Assembly (NCBI GenBank): GCA_031257655.1
Contig: JAIROF010000127.1
Location: 1 to 15,037, forward strand
From: Prevotellaceae bacterium
GTDB taxonomy: Bacteria > Bacteroidota > Bacteroidia > Bacteroidales > UBA932
DNA: 15,037 nucleotides
Reading direction: 5' to 3'
Position 1 is the first letter of the stretch. Each line of letters begins with the position of its first letter. This document shows positions 1 to 6,875 of the stretch, piece after piece. Under the pieces are notes generated by a model. The model was not told where the DNA came from. It ran no database searches and saw nothing but the letters and a program-made list of their open reading frames with translations. The translations under genes and the position numbers were made by a program.

Positions 1-95
1 GGCGCGTAGCTGCTTGCGTACTGTGTGGGTGCAAACGAGTAGCGTGTTCACCAAAACTTAGCGCCTCGTGCGTGAACACCTCTGCGTGTGCCCCC

Positions 96-128
96 AAATT
101 TTGTATTTTAAATTCTGCATTCTGCATC
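96..128. repeat. Degenerate heptanucleotide tract
   Basis: ATT recurs every seven bases at 98, 105, 112 and 119, with ATC at 126. The last units read CTGCATT and CTGCATC. It looks like a worn version of the array at 200-262 but is not in phase with it. Confidence 0.5.
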
Positions 129-199
129 GCTATAATTATATGCTATATTTCATACGTATGGGCGGGCAACCCCTGCCCCTACGAGTACCCATCATCACC

Positions 200-262
200 C
201 ATTCTACATTCTACATTTTACATTCTACATTCTACATTCTACATTCTACATTTTGCATTTTC
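200..262. repeat. Heptanucleotide tandem array, unit CATTCTA
   Basis: Nine consecutive 7-bp units fill this interval. Six are CATTCTA, and the others are CATTTTA, CATTTTG and CATTTTC, with the divergent ones mostly at the right end. The minus-strand unit TAGAATG contains TAG. Because 7 is not a multiple of 3, the array places a stop in all three minus-strand frames, while the plus strand stays open. Comparable heptad repeats are known from cyanobacteria (STRR sequences). The role here is unknown. Confidence 0.9.
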
Positions 263-449
263 AAAATTTTCCTCAAAGGTGAAAAAGGAAGTTGAGTAAT
301 CCAAATTCACAGCCAAGGTTTTGGCAGTATTTACGTTAATCACCTTTGCTATTCAGATTTATTAACGTGTGTTGAGCGTATAGCATTGGTTCAAGACGCT
401 AACATTTCTTTCCCCTGCTTATCTGTCTCGTTTAGCAGCTTACCACTTT

Positions 450-535
450 TCGGTTTTGTCCACATACAAGCATTGCCTTGTACGTAGCTTTTCGAACGAC
501 TGCATATCTATCGCTAACTGCTTCATGATGTATAC
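450..535 (-). pseudogene. Truncated duplicate of the 5' end of the AAA-ATPase-like gene
   Basis: This 86-bp segment matches 2121-2206 at 84 of 86 positions; the differences are A/G at 464 and at 517. It reads from an ATG at 526 and encodes the first 25 or so residues of the neighbouring protein (beginning MKQLAIDMQSFEKLR, through YVDKTE), then diverges and hits a stop after two more codons (K, W, stop). It lies downstream of the intact gene in the same orientation, with a heptad array between them. It is best read as what remains of a second family member placed in tandem, or as a recombination footprint. The high identity argues for a recent event or for gene conversion. Confidence 0.85.
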
Positions 536-541
536 TCTTAC

Positions 542-655
542 TTATTAGTTATTAGTTATTAGTTATTAGTTATTAGTTATTAGTTGTTGGTTGTTAGTTG
601 TTGGTTTTAGTTTTTAGTTCTTAGTTTTTAGTTCTTAGTTTTTAGTTCTTAGTTC
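542..655. repeat. Heptanucleotide tandem array, unit TTAGTTN
   Basis: About sixteen 7-bp units are present. G occurs every 7 bases from 548 to 604, then there is one 6-bp step, then G every 7 bases from 610 to 652. The first half is mostly TTAGTTA and TTAGTTG. The second half alternates TTAGTTT and TTAGTTC, giving a 14-bp higher-order unit. Both strands of the unit contain stop codons (TAG on plus, TAA on minus). The stop codon of the AAA-ATPase-like gene (635-637) and its last few residues are read from these repeats. Confidence 0.92.
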
Positions 656-2197
656 CATTCGGCATCCGGGTTGGCTTCCCGAAAAGGCTATGCCGAGAAG
701 GAGTACCTTGTCGAGGTACTTGTTGTAGTAGCGCCGTTGGTGTATCTGCTCCATTGCCTCGTCGAGCAGGGTTTCGATTGGTTTTTCGCCGGAGAATTTC
801 ACCTCGGCGACCACGGTCAAGCCGGGCTGCTCCCACACCGTGTCCGAACGTCCGAGGTTGTTGTGCTCTTCGGCCCGCACCTTGAATCCGAGCAGCCGCA
901 TCCATAGCAGCATTAGCGAATGGTAGTAATGCCCGCTCGGTATGTGCTGATCGTAGGGAATGGCGGCGATCATGACCTCAAGGCTGTGCGCAAAGCCGGG
1001 CGCATCGCAGCCGGCTATTTGCCGCTGCATTATTTTGCGCAGGTTATCGATGTAGCGAGCGTCGGGATACTGACCGTAGGCCTTCAGCAGGTGCGCCAGC
1101 AAGGATTTGTTCACCTCCATGTTGGGAACGCCGAGCGTATACTCAACGGGGCCTTCAGGCGTCAGCTCCATGCGCTTAATGGTGAGATAGCCCGTTTGGA
1201 ACAGCAAAGGCACGTCGCTGATATCTGCCGGATCATACTCCTTGAATATGCTTTTATCTACAACAAGCGGATCCAGCACCGTATTCGCAGCATCGCGACG
1301 TTGAATGATATCCATCAAAAAAGTAGGCGTGCTGGTGCTAAACCAGTAGTTGTCGAACTCCTGGGCTTGAAAGAAGTTCATTGTCGAAAACGGATTGTAG
1401 ATCGCCGTTTTCCCGTCCCAAGTGTAACCGTTGTACCAGTAGCGGATTTTTTCCAGCAAATCGGCCCTTGTCACGCCAAAATATTCGGCAGCGCTGTCGA
1501 TATACTCCGAAAAATTACTTTCGAGCTCTTCCTGCGTATAGCCGCATATCGTGGCATATTCCTTGCGCAAGGTAATATCCTGCGGATTGTTTAACGCCGA
1601 AAAAATCGACAGCCCCGAAAATTTCGACACGCCCGTAAGAAAAACCAAATGCAGATACTTATCCGCGCCTTTCATCACCTGATAAAAGTCGTGCACTGCT
1701 GTCTGAAAAGCTTTCAACTCCGTATCGACGATATGAGCGGTCACCGGCTTGTCGTATTCGTCAATCAGCACGACTACGTTTTTGCCGAATTTTTTCTGCA
1801 ATGCTTCTACCAAATCGCCAAAGCAATCGACCGCAGATTTTGCTTCCAAGGTAATCTGATAATTTTTAGCAATCTTGTTCAAGTGAAAGACTAAGCTGTC
1901 CTCCATTTTTTCCAATGTCGAATGGTTTACCATCGTCCAGTCTATTGTGATGACCGGATATTCCTCCCATTTCCACTTGTCGTAAATGTAAAGACCCTCG
2001 AACAGCTCTTTTTTTCCATTGAATATGGCTTCAAGAGTGCTTACCAGCAACGATTTTCCAAACCGGCGAGGGCGTGACAGGGAGTAAACGCTGCCGCCGG
2101 TAATCATCCGGTAGATGGCTTCGGTTTTGTCCACGTACAAGCATTGCCTTGTACGTAGCTTTTCGAACGACTGCATATCTATCGCTAGCTGCTTCAT
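635..2197 (-). CDS. AAA-ATPase-like protein with PD-(D/E)XK nuclease domain
   Basis: This is a 520-residue member of the AAA-ATPase-like (PF09820 type) plus PDDEXK_9 (PF08011 type) family, which is often multicopy in Bacteroidales; its function is not established. With M1 at 2197, the N-terminus MKQLAIDMQSFEKLR and YVDKT box is the family's usual beginning. A P-loop variant RRFGKS lies at about 44-49 and a Walker B-like VVVLIDEYD at about 141-149. Near the C-terminus, D452, E465 and K467 (GRSD ... AEVK) form a PD-(D/E)XK-like site, followed by Q484. An in-frame ATG at 2230 has AGGAG before it and adds 11 residues, and a further ATG lies at 2254. I prefer 2197 because family members start there, the broken copy at 450-535 keeps only that start, and a -7 element sits at 2242-2249, downstream of the 2254 ATG. 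The last residues (about LRTKN) come from the heptad array. The family is certain; a nuclease activity is inferred. Confidence 0.88.
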   Translation of the reverse strand: MKQLAIDMQSFEKLRTRQCLYVDKTEAIYRMITGGSVYSLSRPRRFGKSLLVSTLEAIFNGKKELFEGLYIYDKWKWEEYPVITIDWTMVNHSTLEKMEDSLVFHLNKIAKNYQITLEAKSAVDCFGDLVEALQKKFGKNVVVLIDEYDKPVTAHIVDTELKAFQTAVHDFYQVMKGADKYLHLVFLTGVSKFSGLSIFSALNNPQDITLRKEYATICGYTQEELESNFSEYIDSAAEYFGVTRADLLEKIRYWYNGYTWDGKTAIYNPFSTMNFFQAQEFDNYWFSTSTPTFLMDIIQRRDAANTVLDPLVVDKSIFKEYDPADISDVPLLFQTGYLTIKRMELTPEGPVEYTLGVPNMEVNKSLLAHLLKAYGQYPDARYIDNLRKIMQRQIAGCDAPGFAHSLEVMIAAIPYDQHIPSGHYYHSLMLLWMRLLGFKVRAEEHNNLGRSDTVWEQPGLTVVAEVKFSGEKPIETLLDEAMEQIHQRRYYNKYLDKVLLLGIAFSGSQPGCRMELRTKN

Positions 2198-2241
2198 GAT
2201 GTATACATTTTTGGGCTGTTTTACAGCCATAAAATCTCCTA

Positions 2242-2249
2242 CAAAGATA
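2242..2249 (-). promoter_or_regulatory. Candidate Bacteroidota -7 element of the AAA-ATPase-like gene
   Basis: Read on the minus strand this is TATCTTTG, a perfect TAnnTTTG. No good -33 TTG is seen at 19 bp. Transcription would start near 2236, giving a leader of about 38 nt to the ATG at 2197 but only a few nt to the ATG at 2230. Confidence 0.4.
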
Positions 2250-2297
2250 ATCATTTGTTATACTCCGCACGGTCGAAAATTGGGATTTGTTTTTTTA

Positions 2298-2419
2298 GCG
2301 CGCAGATGGCGCAGGTTTTAGTGGGTTACAGCGCTTTGAGTCATTTGGCTGCGCCGAGCTCCGCTACGCTCCGGTTCTCCAGCTACGTAAATCATTAGCA
2401 TCTGCGGCATCTACCGCGC
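2298..2419. repeat. Short element with imperfect inverted ends
   Basis: GCGCGCAGATGGCGCAG at 2298-2314 is an imperfect inverted copy of 2402-2419, with about 15 matches over an 18-position alignment. The ends enclose a GC-rich middle with a smaller near-palindrome (GAGCTCCGCTACGCTC around 2356-2371). It may be a dispersed intergenic repeat; no coding is visible. It accounts for much of the 2231-2558 gap between the AAA-ATPase-like gene and recQ. Confidence 0.4.
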
Positions 2420-2513
2420 TATTTCGTCCGTTTTGGCTACAAGGCGCACAAATTTTCTTTGCTTGCGTACTTTTTTATTCGGGCATAAAAAAAGCGCAAG
2501 GTAGGAAATAGAA

Positions 2514-2530
2514 GGCCTGTTTTTCAGCCC
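2514..2530 (-). terminator. recQ: Possible weak recQ terminator hairpin
   Basis: On the minus strand GGGCTG, a loop of five A, and CAGGCC form a short stem with one mismatch 29 bp past the recQ stop, followed by a moderately T-rich stretch. A T7 run lies further down at 2487-2493 without its own stem. The support is thin. Confidence 0.25.
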
Positions 2531-2558
2531 TCGTCTTCAACCTCACAGTTAGGTCGCC

Positions 2559-4763
2559 TTAGTTTCCGCGCTCCGAGAGGAACTTAATGCGCACCAGCCG
2601 GATTTCGGTTTCGGTAAAGTCGTCGTTGCCGAGCGTCGAGATGGCCTCCTGAACGGAATCGCTCTGCGCTTCGGTGCAGAAGTAGTCGATGATTTCGTTA
2701 TGCTTTTCTTCGTCCACGTGCTGCTGCACGTAGTAGGCGATGTCGAGCTTAGTGCCGGAGCCTACAATGGTTTCGATTTCGGAGATGAGGTCGTTGAGCC
2801 TCAAATTTTTTGCGGCGGCAATATCCTCCAGGTCCATTTTGCGGTCGATGTTTCGGATGATGAAGAGCTTGTTTGTGCACTTCTTGGGCGAAGATTTCAC
2901 CACCATGTCCTGCGGGCGCTCAATATCATTATCCTGCACATACTTGGCGATGAGCTCCACGAAGGGCTTCCCGAATTTTTGCGCTTTTCCGGTGCCCACC
3001 CCCTGACAGGTTTGCAGCTCTTCTGTGGTAACAGGGTAGAGGATGGCCATGTCGCGGAGCGAAGTTTCGGGGAATATCACGAATGGTGGCAGGGCATGCC
3101 GCTTCGCTTCGGCCATCAGGAGGCTTTTGAGCTGGGCAAAGAGCGTTTCGTCGCCACCGCCGGCCGCCGCTTTTCCGGCCAGGCCAACGGCGCCCGTATC
3201 ATCGTCGTCGTAGTCGGCGTACTCGTGGTTTTCGACCAGCATGATGGAGTGGGGCTTTTCGAGGAAGCGCCGCCCCTTATCGGTCAGCATGAGCAGGCCG
3301 TACTGCTCAATATCTTTTTTGAGGAGGCGGTGGATGAGGCATTGCCGGATAATGGCGTCCCAAAATCGGTCGCTTTTCTCCTCTCCCTCGCCAAACAGCT
3401 CGAGCTCGTTGTGGTTGTAGGATTTTATGAGCGACGTTGTTTCGCCGCGAATGACGTTAATCACGTGGTCGGTTTTGAACTTTTCGCGCAGCGCCAGGAT
3501 GGTTTCCAGCGCCAGCATCACGTAGTCTTTTCCTTCGAACTTGATTTTTACGTTGAGGCAGTTGTCGCAGCTTCCGCAGTTTTCCCCCTCGTAGGTTTCG
3601 CCAAAGTAGTGCAGCAGGAGCTTTCGGCGGCACACCGACGATTCGGCGTAGGCCATTGTTTCCATCAGCAGCTGCCGCCCTATTTCCTGCTCGTTTATCG
3701 GCTTTCCCTGCATAAATTTTTCGAGCCGCTGCACGTCCTTGTAGCTGTAGAAGGCAATGCACTGCCCCTCGCCGTGGTCGCGTCCGGCGCGCCCCGTTTC
3801 CTGGTAGTACCCTTCGAGGCTTTTGGGCACGTCGTAGTGGATGACGAATCGCACGTCGGGCTTGTCTATGCCCATGCCGAAGGCGATGGTTGCCACGATA
3901 ACGTCCACCTCCTCCATGAGGAACTTATCCTGGTTTGCCGAGCGCACGGCAGCCTCCATGCCGGCGTGGTAGGGCAGGGCTTTGATGCCGTTGAGCGCGA
4001 GCGTTTCGGCCAGCTCCTCCACGCGCTTCCGGCTCAGGCAGTATATGATGCCGCTTTTGCCCGGGCGCAGCTTGATGTACTTGATGATTTCCTTCACCAC
4101 GTTTACCTTTTGGCGCACCTCGTAGTAGAGGTTGGGGCGGTTGAAGGAGGACTTGAAAACGGTGGCGTTGAGCATTCCCAGATTTTTTTGGATGTCGTGC
4201 TGCACCTTTGGCGTAGCGGTGGCGGTGAGGGCAATGATGGGCGCCACGCCCAGCGCGCTTACGGTGGCGCGGATGCGCCGGTACTCCGGGCGGAAGTCGT
4301 GCCCCCACTCCGAGATGCAGTGCGCCTCGTCGATGGCGTAGAAGGAAATTTTCACCTGCCTCAAGAACGCCACGTTTTCTTCTTTCATGAGCGATTCGGG
4401 CGCCACGTAGAGCATTTTTGTTTTTCCGGCCAGCACGTCGTCCTTTACCTGCTGAATGGCGGCGCGGTTGAGCGACGAGTTGAGGAAGTGCGCAACGCCC
4501 TCTTCGAGCACAAAGCTGCGCATGTTGTCCACCTGGTTTTTCATTAGGGCAATAAGCGGCGAAATGATAATCGCGGCGCCCTCCATGATGAGCGCGGGCA
4601 GCTGGTAGCAGAGCGATTTGCCGGCGCCTGTGGGCATCAGGACAAACGTATCCTTCCCGCTAAGGACGTTGCGAATGATGGCCTCCTGGTGGCCGATAAA
4701 TTTGCTAAACCCAAAGAATTTCTTCAGGTTTTCACGGAGAAATATGTCGTCAGGGTAAATCAT
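2559..4763 (-). CDS. recQ: ATP-dependent DNA helicase RecQ
   Basis: RecQ is a 3'-5' superfamily 2 helicase acting in recombination and repair of stalled forks. With M1 at 4763 the protein is 734 aa. Visible landmarks are motif 0 (FIGHQEAI, 22-29), Walker A MPTGAGKS (43-50), DEAH (145-148) followed by the aromatic loop SEWGHDFRP (151-159), motifs V-VI (ATIAFGMGIDKPD and QETGRAGRD, 321-329), four zinc cysteines (C378, C396, C399, C402), an RQC winged helix (about 405-510) and an HRDC domain (about 540-609). A further C-terminal region (about 630-734) matches the helix-turn-helix extension typical of Bacteroidota RecQ. The frame continues upstream to an ATG at 4829, adding 22 hydrophobic residues that mimic a signal peptide. 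I reject that start because a promoter element (4806-4813) lies inside the extension and a cytosolic helicase needs no such segment. Confidence 0.97.
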   Translation of the reverse strand: MIYPDDIFLRENLKKFFGFSKFIGHQEAIIRNVLSGKDTFVLMPTGAGKSLCYQLPALIMEGAAIIISPLIALMKNQVDNMRSFVLEEGVAHFLNSSLNRAAIQQVKDDVLAGKTKMLYVAPESLMKEENVAFLRQVKISFYAIDEAHCISEWGHDFRPEYRRIRATVSALGVAPIIALTATATPKVQHDIQKNLGMLNATVFKSSFNRPNLYYEVRQKVNVVKEIIKYIKLRPGKSGIIYCLSRKRVEELAETLALNGIKALPYHAGMEAAVRSANQDKFLMEEVDVIVATIAFGMGIDKPDVRFVIHYDVPKSLEGYYQETGRAGRDHGEGQCIAFYSYKDVQRLEKFMQGKPINEQEIGRQLLMETMAYAESSVCRRKLLLHYFGETYEGENCGSCDNCLNVKIKFEGKDYVMLALETILALREKFKTDHVINVIRGETTSLIKSYNHNELELFGEGEEKSDRFWDAIIRQCLIHRLLKKDIEQYGLLMLTDKGRRFLEKPHSIMLVENHEYADYDDDDTGAVGLAGKAAAGGGDETLFAQLKSLLMAEAKRHALPPFVIFPETSLRDMAILYPVTTEELQTCQGVGTGKAQKFGKPFVELIAKYVQDNDIERPQDMVVKSSPKKCTNKLFIIRNIDRKMDLEDIAAAKNLRLNDLISEIETIVGSGTKLDIAYYVQQHVDEEKHNEIIDYFCTEAQSDSVQEAISTLGNDDFTETEIRLVRIKFLSERGN

Positions 4764-4805
4764 GACAAATATGTAGATAGCAAAAGTAAAAATAAATTTT
4801 GAAAA

Positions 4806-4836
4806 CAAAGATATAATTTTTTTCTTCATACGCTAA
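4806..4836 (-). promoter_or_regulatory. recQ: Candidate recQ promoter
   Basis: On the minus strand TTAG (4833-4836), a 19-bp spacer and TATCTTTG (4806-4813) fit the Bacteroidota TTTG-N19-TAnnTTTG pattern with one mismatch in the -33 box. The predicted start near 4800 gives a leader of about 37 nt to the ATG at 4763. Confidence 0.55.
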
Positions 4837-5042
4837 CTTTTTGCAGAATTTTAATGTTTTGCAGCGCGATTTCATTTCGCTAATTTTCAGATTTAGAAGG
4901 CATTTGCCGCCCCAACAGGGCGCTAACGTTCTCTATAGGCGCGCACAAGCTTTATGCAGTATTAAATTGCCTGTTTAGCGCTATAAAGTTGCCTTAAGCT
5001 TAAATTTTTACAGTAATCATCCAACGAAAACAAATTTTTCTG

Positions 5043-5073
5043 CAAAGCTAACTTCATCGGGCCCCCCCCCGAA
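5043..5073 (-). promoter_or_regulatory. Candidate second recQ-directed promoter with a G9 spacer
   Basis: On the minus strand TTCG (5070-5073), 19 bp, then TAGCTTTG (5043-5050) resembles the TTTG-N19-TAnnTTTG promoter. Eight bases of the nine-G run lie in the spacer and the ninth is the last base of the -33 box. It would add a leader of roughly 270 nt to recQ. Chance occurrence of a TAnnTTTG match in AT-rich DNA is possible. Confidence 0.3.
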
Positions 5074-5086
5074 AGGTGGCGCCCGA
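5057..5086. repeat. Hairpin with nine-base C/G homopolymer
   Basis: TCGGGC (5057-5062) and GCCCGA (5081-5086) pair, and inner C and G bases can close over a GAAA loop (5071-5074). C occupies 5062-5070. There is no T tract after it on the plus strand, so it is not a normal terminator for that direction. Confidence 0.6.
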
Positions 5087-5128
5087 AAAATAAAAAAACA
5101 ACATTACACTTAGTAAACGCATTTTTAC

Positions 5129-5136
5129 TATCTTTG
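5129..5136 (+). promoter_or_regulatory. lptB: Candidate lptB -7 element
   Basis: TATCTTTG is a perfect TAnnTTTG, 24 bp before the lptB ATG. No TTG is found at the usual 19-bp distance (ACAC is there; TTAG lies at 15 bp). The implied leader is about 18 nt. Confidence 0.5.
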
Positions 5137-5160
5137 TTGCGCAAAAAAAATACTCGGTTT

Positions 5161-5886
5161 ATGCGTTTATCTGGCGAGGGATTGGTAAAAAAATACGGCA
5201 GCCGCACGGTTGTCAAGAGCGTTTCCGTCGAAATTTTTCAAGGCGAAATAGTTGGCTTGCTGGGCCCCAATGGCGCCGGCAAAACCACCACTTTTTACAT
5301 GATAGCCGGGCTGGTAAAGCCTAACGCCGGCCGCATTTTTTTGGACAACAGCGAGCTCACGCGGCTGCCCGTTTACAAGCGCGCGCAGATGGGCGTAGGC
5401 TACCTGTCGCAGGAGGCCTCGGTCTTTCGCACGCTCAGCGTAGAAAACAACATCAAGGCGGTGCTCGAAATGACCAAGCAGAGCAAAGCCGAGCAGCGCG
5501 AGCGCGTAGAATCGCTCATCGAAGAGTTTGGGCTGCAAAAGGTGCGCAAAAACCTGGGCATTCACCTGTCGGGAGGCGAGCGCAGGCGAACGGAAATTGC
5601 CCGCGCGCTGGCCGTCAACCCCAAGTTTGTGCTGCTCGACGAGCCCTTCGCCGGCGTCGACCCCATCGCGGTGGCCGACATCCAGAGCATCGTGGCAAAG
5701 CTCAAGCAGAAAAATATCGGCATCATCATCACCGACCACAACGTGCACGAAACGCTCTCCATCACCGACCGGGCCTACCTGCTCTACGACGGCGGCATAC
5801 TCATGCACGGCACCTCCGAGGAGCTGGCCAACGACCCCGATGTGCGAAAAAAATACTTGGGCGAAGATTTTGAGCTGCGAAAATAG
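5161..5886 (+). CDS. lptB: LPS export ABC transporter ATP-binding protein LptB
   Basis: LptB is the cytoplasmic ATPase that powers the LptFG complex, extracting lipopolysaccharide from the inner membrane and pushing it across the Lpt bridge. The 241-residue protein has the family length. Visible motifs are Walker A GPNGAGKT (35-42), the Q-loop (Q83), the ABC signature LSGGERRR (135-142), Walker B FVLLDEP with catalytic E160, the D-loop GVDP, and the H-loop histidine H192 in TDHNVHET. The GERRR signature and the TDHNVHETL segment are typical of LptB rather than other ABC ATPases. The frame opens at a TTG at 5134, which lies inside the promoter, so the ATG at 5161 is chosen. It is followed 54 bp later by nusB on the same strand. 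Confidence 0.95.
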   Translation: MRLSGEGLVKKYGSRTVVKSVSVEIFQGEIVGLLGPNGAGKTTTFYMIAGLVKPNAGRIFLDNSELTRLPVYKRAQMGVGYLSQEASVFRTLSVENNIKAVLEMTKQSKAEQRERVESLIEEFGLQKVRKNLGIHLSGGERRRTEIARALAVNPKFVLLDEPFAGVDPIAVADIQSIVAKLKQKNIGIIITDHNVHETLSITDRAYLLYDGGILMHGTSEELANDPDVRKKYLGEDFELRK

Positions 5887-5940
5887 CATTTGGGTTCTTA
5901 ATAATATATTTTATCACATTACCGTCAATTCCTTCTATAC

Positions 5941-6870
5941 ATGGTTAGCCGTAGATTATTGCGCATTAAAATCCTAAAAGAGGTTTATAGCTTTCTGACC
6001 GCCCAAAACACTTCCTGCGAAGCTGCGAACAAAACGCTGAGCTACAGCATTCGCAAAACATACGACCTGTACCACCTCCTCATGCAGCTGGTGGTAGAAA
6101 TCAGCGACTACGCCGTGCAGCAAATAGAGCTCGGCAAGCAGAAGAACTTCCCAACCCCCCAGGAGCTAAACCCCAACACCAAGTTTATCGACAACGAATT
6201 TATTGCGCTCCTGCGCAGCAATCTCCCCCTGAAGCGCTACTGCGAAAAGCAGCGGCTGACGTGGGGAGCCAACCCCGAAGTCGTAAAAAAGCTGCTGGCC
6301 TCGCTCTACGCCGCCGAATTTTTCCGGCAGTACATGGACGACCCCGTACGCTCGTTTGTGGAGGACAAGTACCTGGTCATACAGCTCTACTGCGACCTGC
6401 TCGAAGACTTTGAACCCCTGCTGGTGGCGCTCGAAGACCAAAATATTTACTGGGTAGACGACGTGGAATTTGTGATAAGCCAAATCATCAAAACCTTCCG
6501 GCAATTCCGCCAGGGGCAGGAGGCCGAAACACCCCTGCCGCCGCTCTTCTCAAAGCAAGACGACGAAATCTTTGCCGAACGGGTGCTCTCACGCGCCCTC
6601 ACCAACAGCGCCGCCTACCGAAACCTCATCGACAAGCATACAAAAAACTGGGATGTGGAGCGCGTCGCCTTCATGGACACCGTCATCATGGTCACCGCCA
6701 TGGCCGAGCTGATGGAGTTCCCGGATATTCCCATCAACGTATCGCTCAACGAATACATAGAAATAGCCAAGTACTACAGCACCCCCAACAGCAGCGTATT
6801 CATCAACGGCGTGCTCGACAGAATTGTTGACGAGCTGAAGCAGGAAAAAATGCTGACCAAAGAGGGGTGA
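5941..6870 (+). CDS. nusB: Transcription antitermination factor NusB (long Bacteroidota form)
   Basis: NusB binds boxA RNA with NusE (S10) and supports antitermination of rRNA transcription. The NusB fold is in the C-terminal third (about residues 205-305), with the conserved FMDTVIMVTAMAELMEFPDIP, NEYIEIAKYY and SSVFINGVLDRIV segments. The first 200 residues are a helical extension beginning MVSRRLLRIKILKEVYSF, as in other Bacteroidota NusB proteins, making the protein about twice the size of the E. coli one. The start is the ATG at 5941, with no clear Shine-Dalgarno site. It is followed by yajC in the usual phylum order, though yajC also has its own promoter. Confidence 0.92.
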   Translation: MVSRRLLRIKILKEVYSFLTAQNTSCEAANKTLSYSIRKTYDLYHLLMQLVVEISDYAVQQIELGKQKNFPTPQELNPNTKFIDNEFIALLRSNLPLKRYCEKQRLTWGANPEVVKKLLASLYAAEFFRQYMDDPVRSFVEDKYLVIQLYCDLLEDFEPLLVALEDQNIYWVDDVEFVISQIIKTFRQFRQGQEAETPLPPLFSKQDDEIFAERVLSRALTNSAAYRNLIDKHTKNWDVERVAFMDTVIMVTAMAELMEFPDIPINVSLNEYIEIAKYYSTPNSSVFINGVLDRIVDELKQEKMLTKEG

Positions 6871-6875
6871 AAAAC

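Larger units (their letters stand above)
1..449. other. Gene-free left end with degraded sequence
   Basis: No convincing gene is visible in this stretch. It holds an 8-bp inverted repeat (GTGTTCAC at 44-51 and GTGAACAC at 72-79), a degenerate period-7 tract (96-128), a C-rich tract around 158-182 and a clear heptad array (200-262). On the minus strand between about 410 and 200 there are two short open stretches in different frames that look protein-like, possibly the end of a broken gene. Open reading frames on the plus strand at 68-299 exist only because the CATTCTA heptads contain no plus-strand stop codon. Confidence 0.6.
4764..5160. other. Divergent recQ-lptB promoter region
   Basis: This 397-bp region between divergent genes is AT-rich and has no supported gene. 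It contains a recQ-proximal -7 element (4806-4813, minus), an lptB -7 element (5129-5136, plus) and a hairpin-forming stretch with a nine-base C tract (5057-5086). A second minus-strand promoter candidate sits across that tract. The central part (about 4860-5040) shows no recognisable structure. Confidence 0.7.

Noticed and set aside
44..79. 8-bp inverted repeat with a 20-base loop
   Set aside because: It is short, has no T tract and lies near no gene; it may be chance or a terminator of something outside the window.
68..299. Two overlapping 75-codon frames on the plus strand
   Set aside because: They stay open only because CATTCTA repeats contain no plus-strand stop; the products are repeat-derived.
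200..655. CRISPR-like arrays
   Set aside because: The repeats are contiguous 7-bp units without spacers, and no cas genes are present.
2700..4547. Long open frame (615 codons) on the plus strand opposite recQ
   Set aside because: It is antisense to a full set of RecQ motifs, its product is Val/His/Leu-rich low-complexity sequence without recognisable domains, and it arises from third-position GC bias.
4962..5057. 31-codon minus-strand frame starting MKLALQKN between recQ and lptB
   Set aside because: Its ATG lies upstream of the only nearby -7 element (5043-5050), so that promoter would not transcribe the start, and no family is recognised.
5889..5912. Promoter for nusB (TTTG followed by TATATTTT)
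   Set aside because: The boxes are only 12 bp apart and the -7 lacks its final G; 19 bp is expected.
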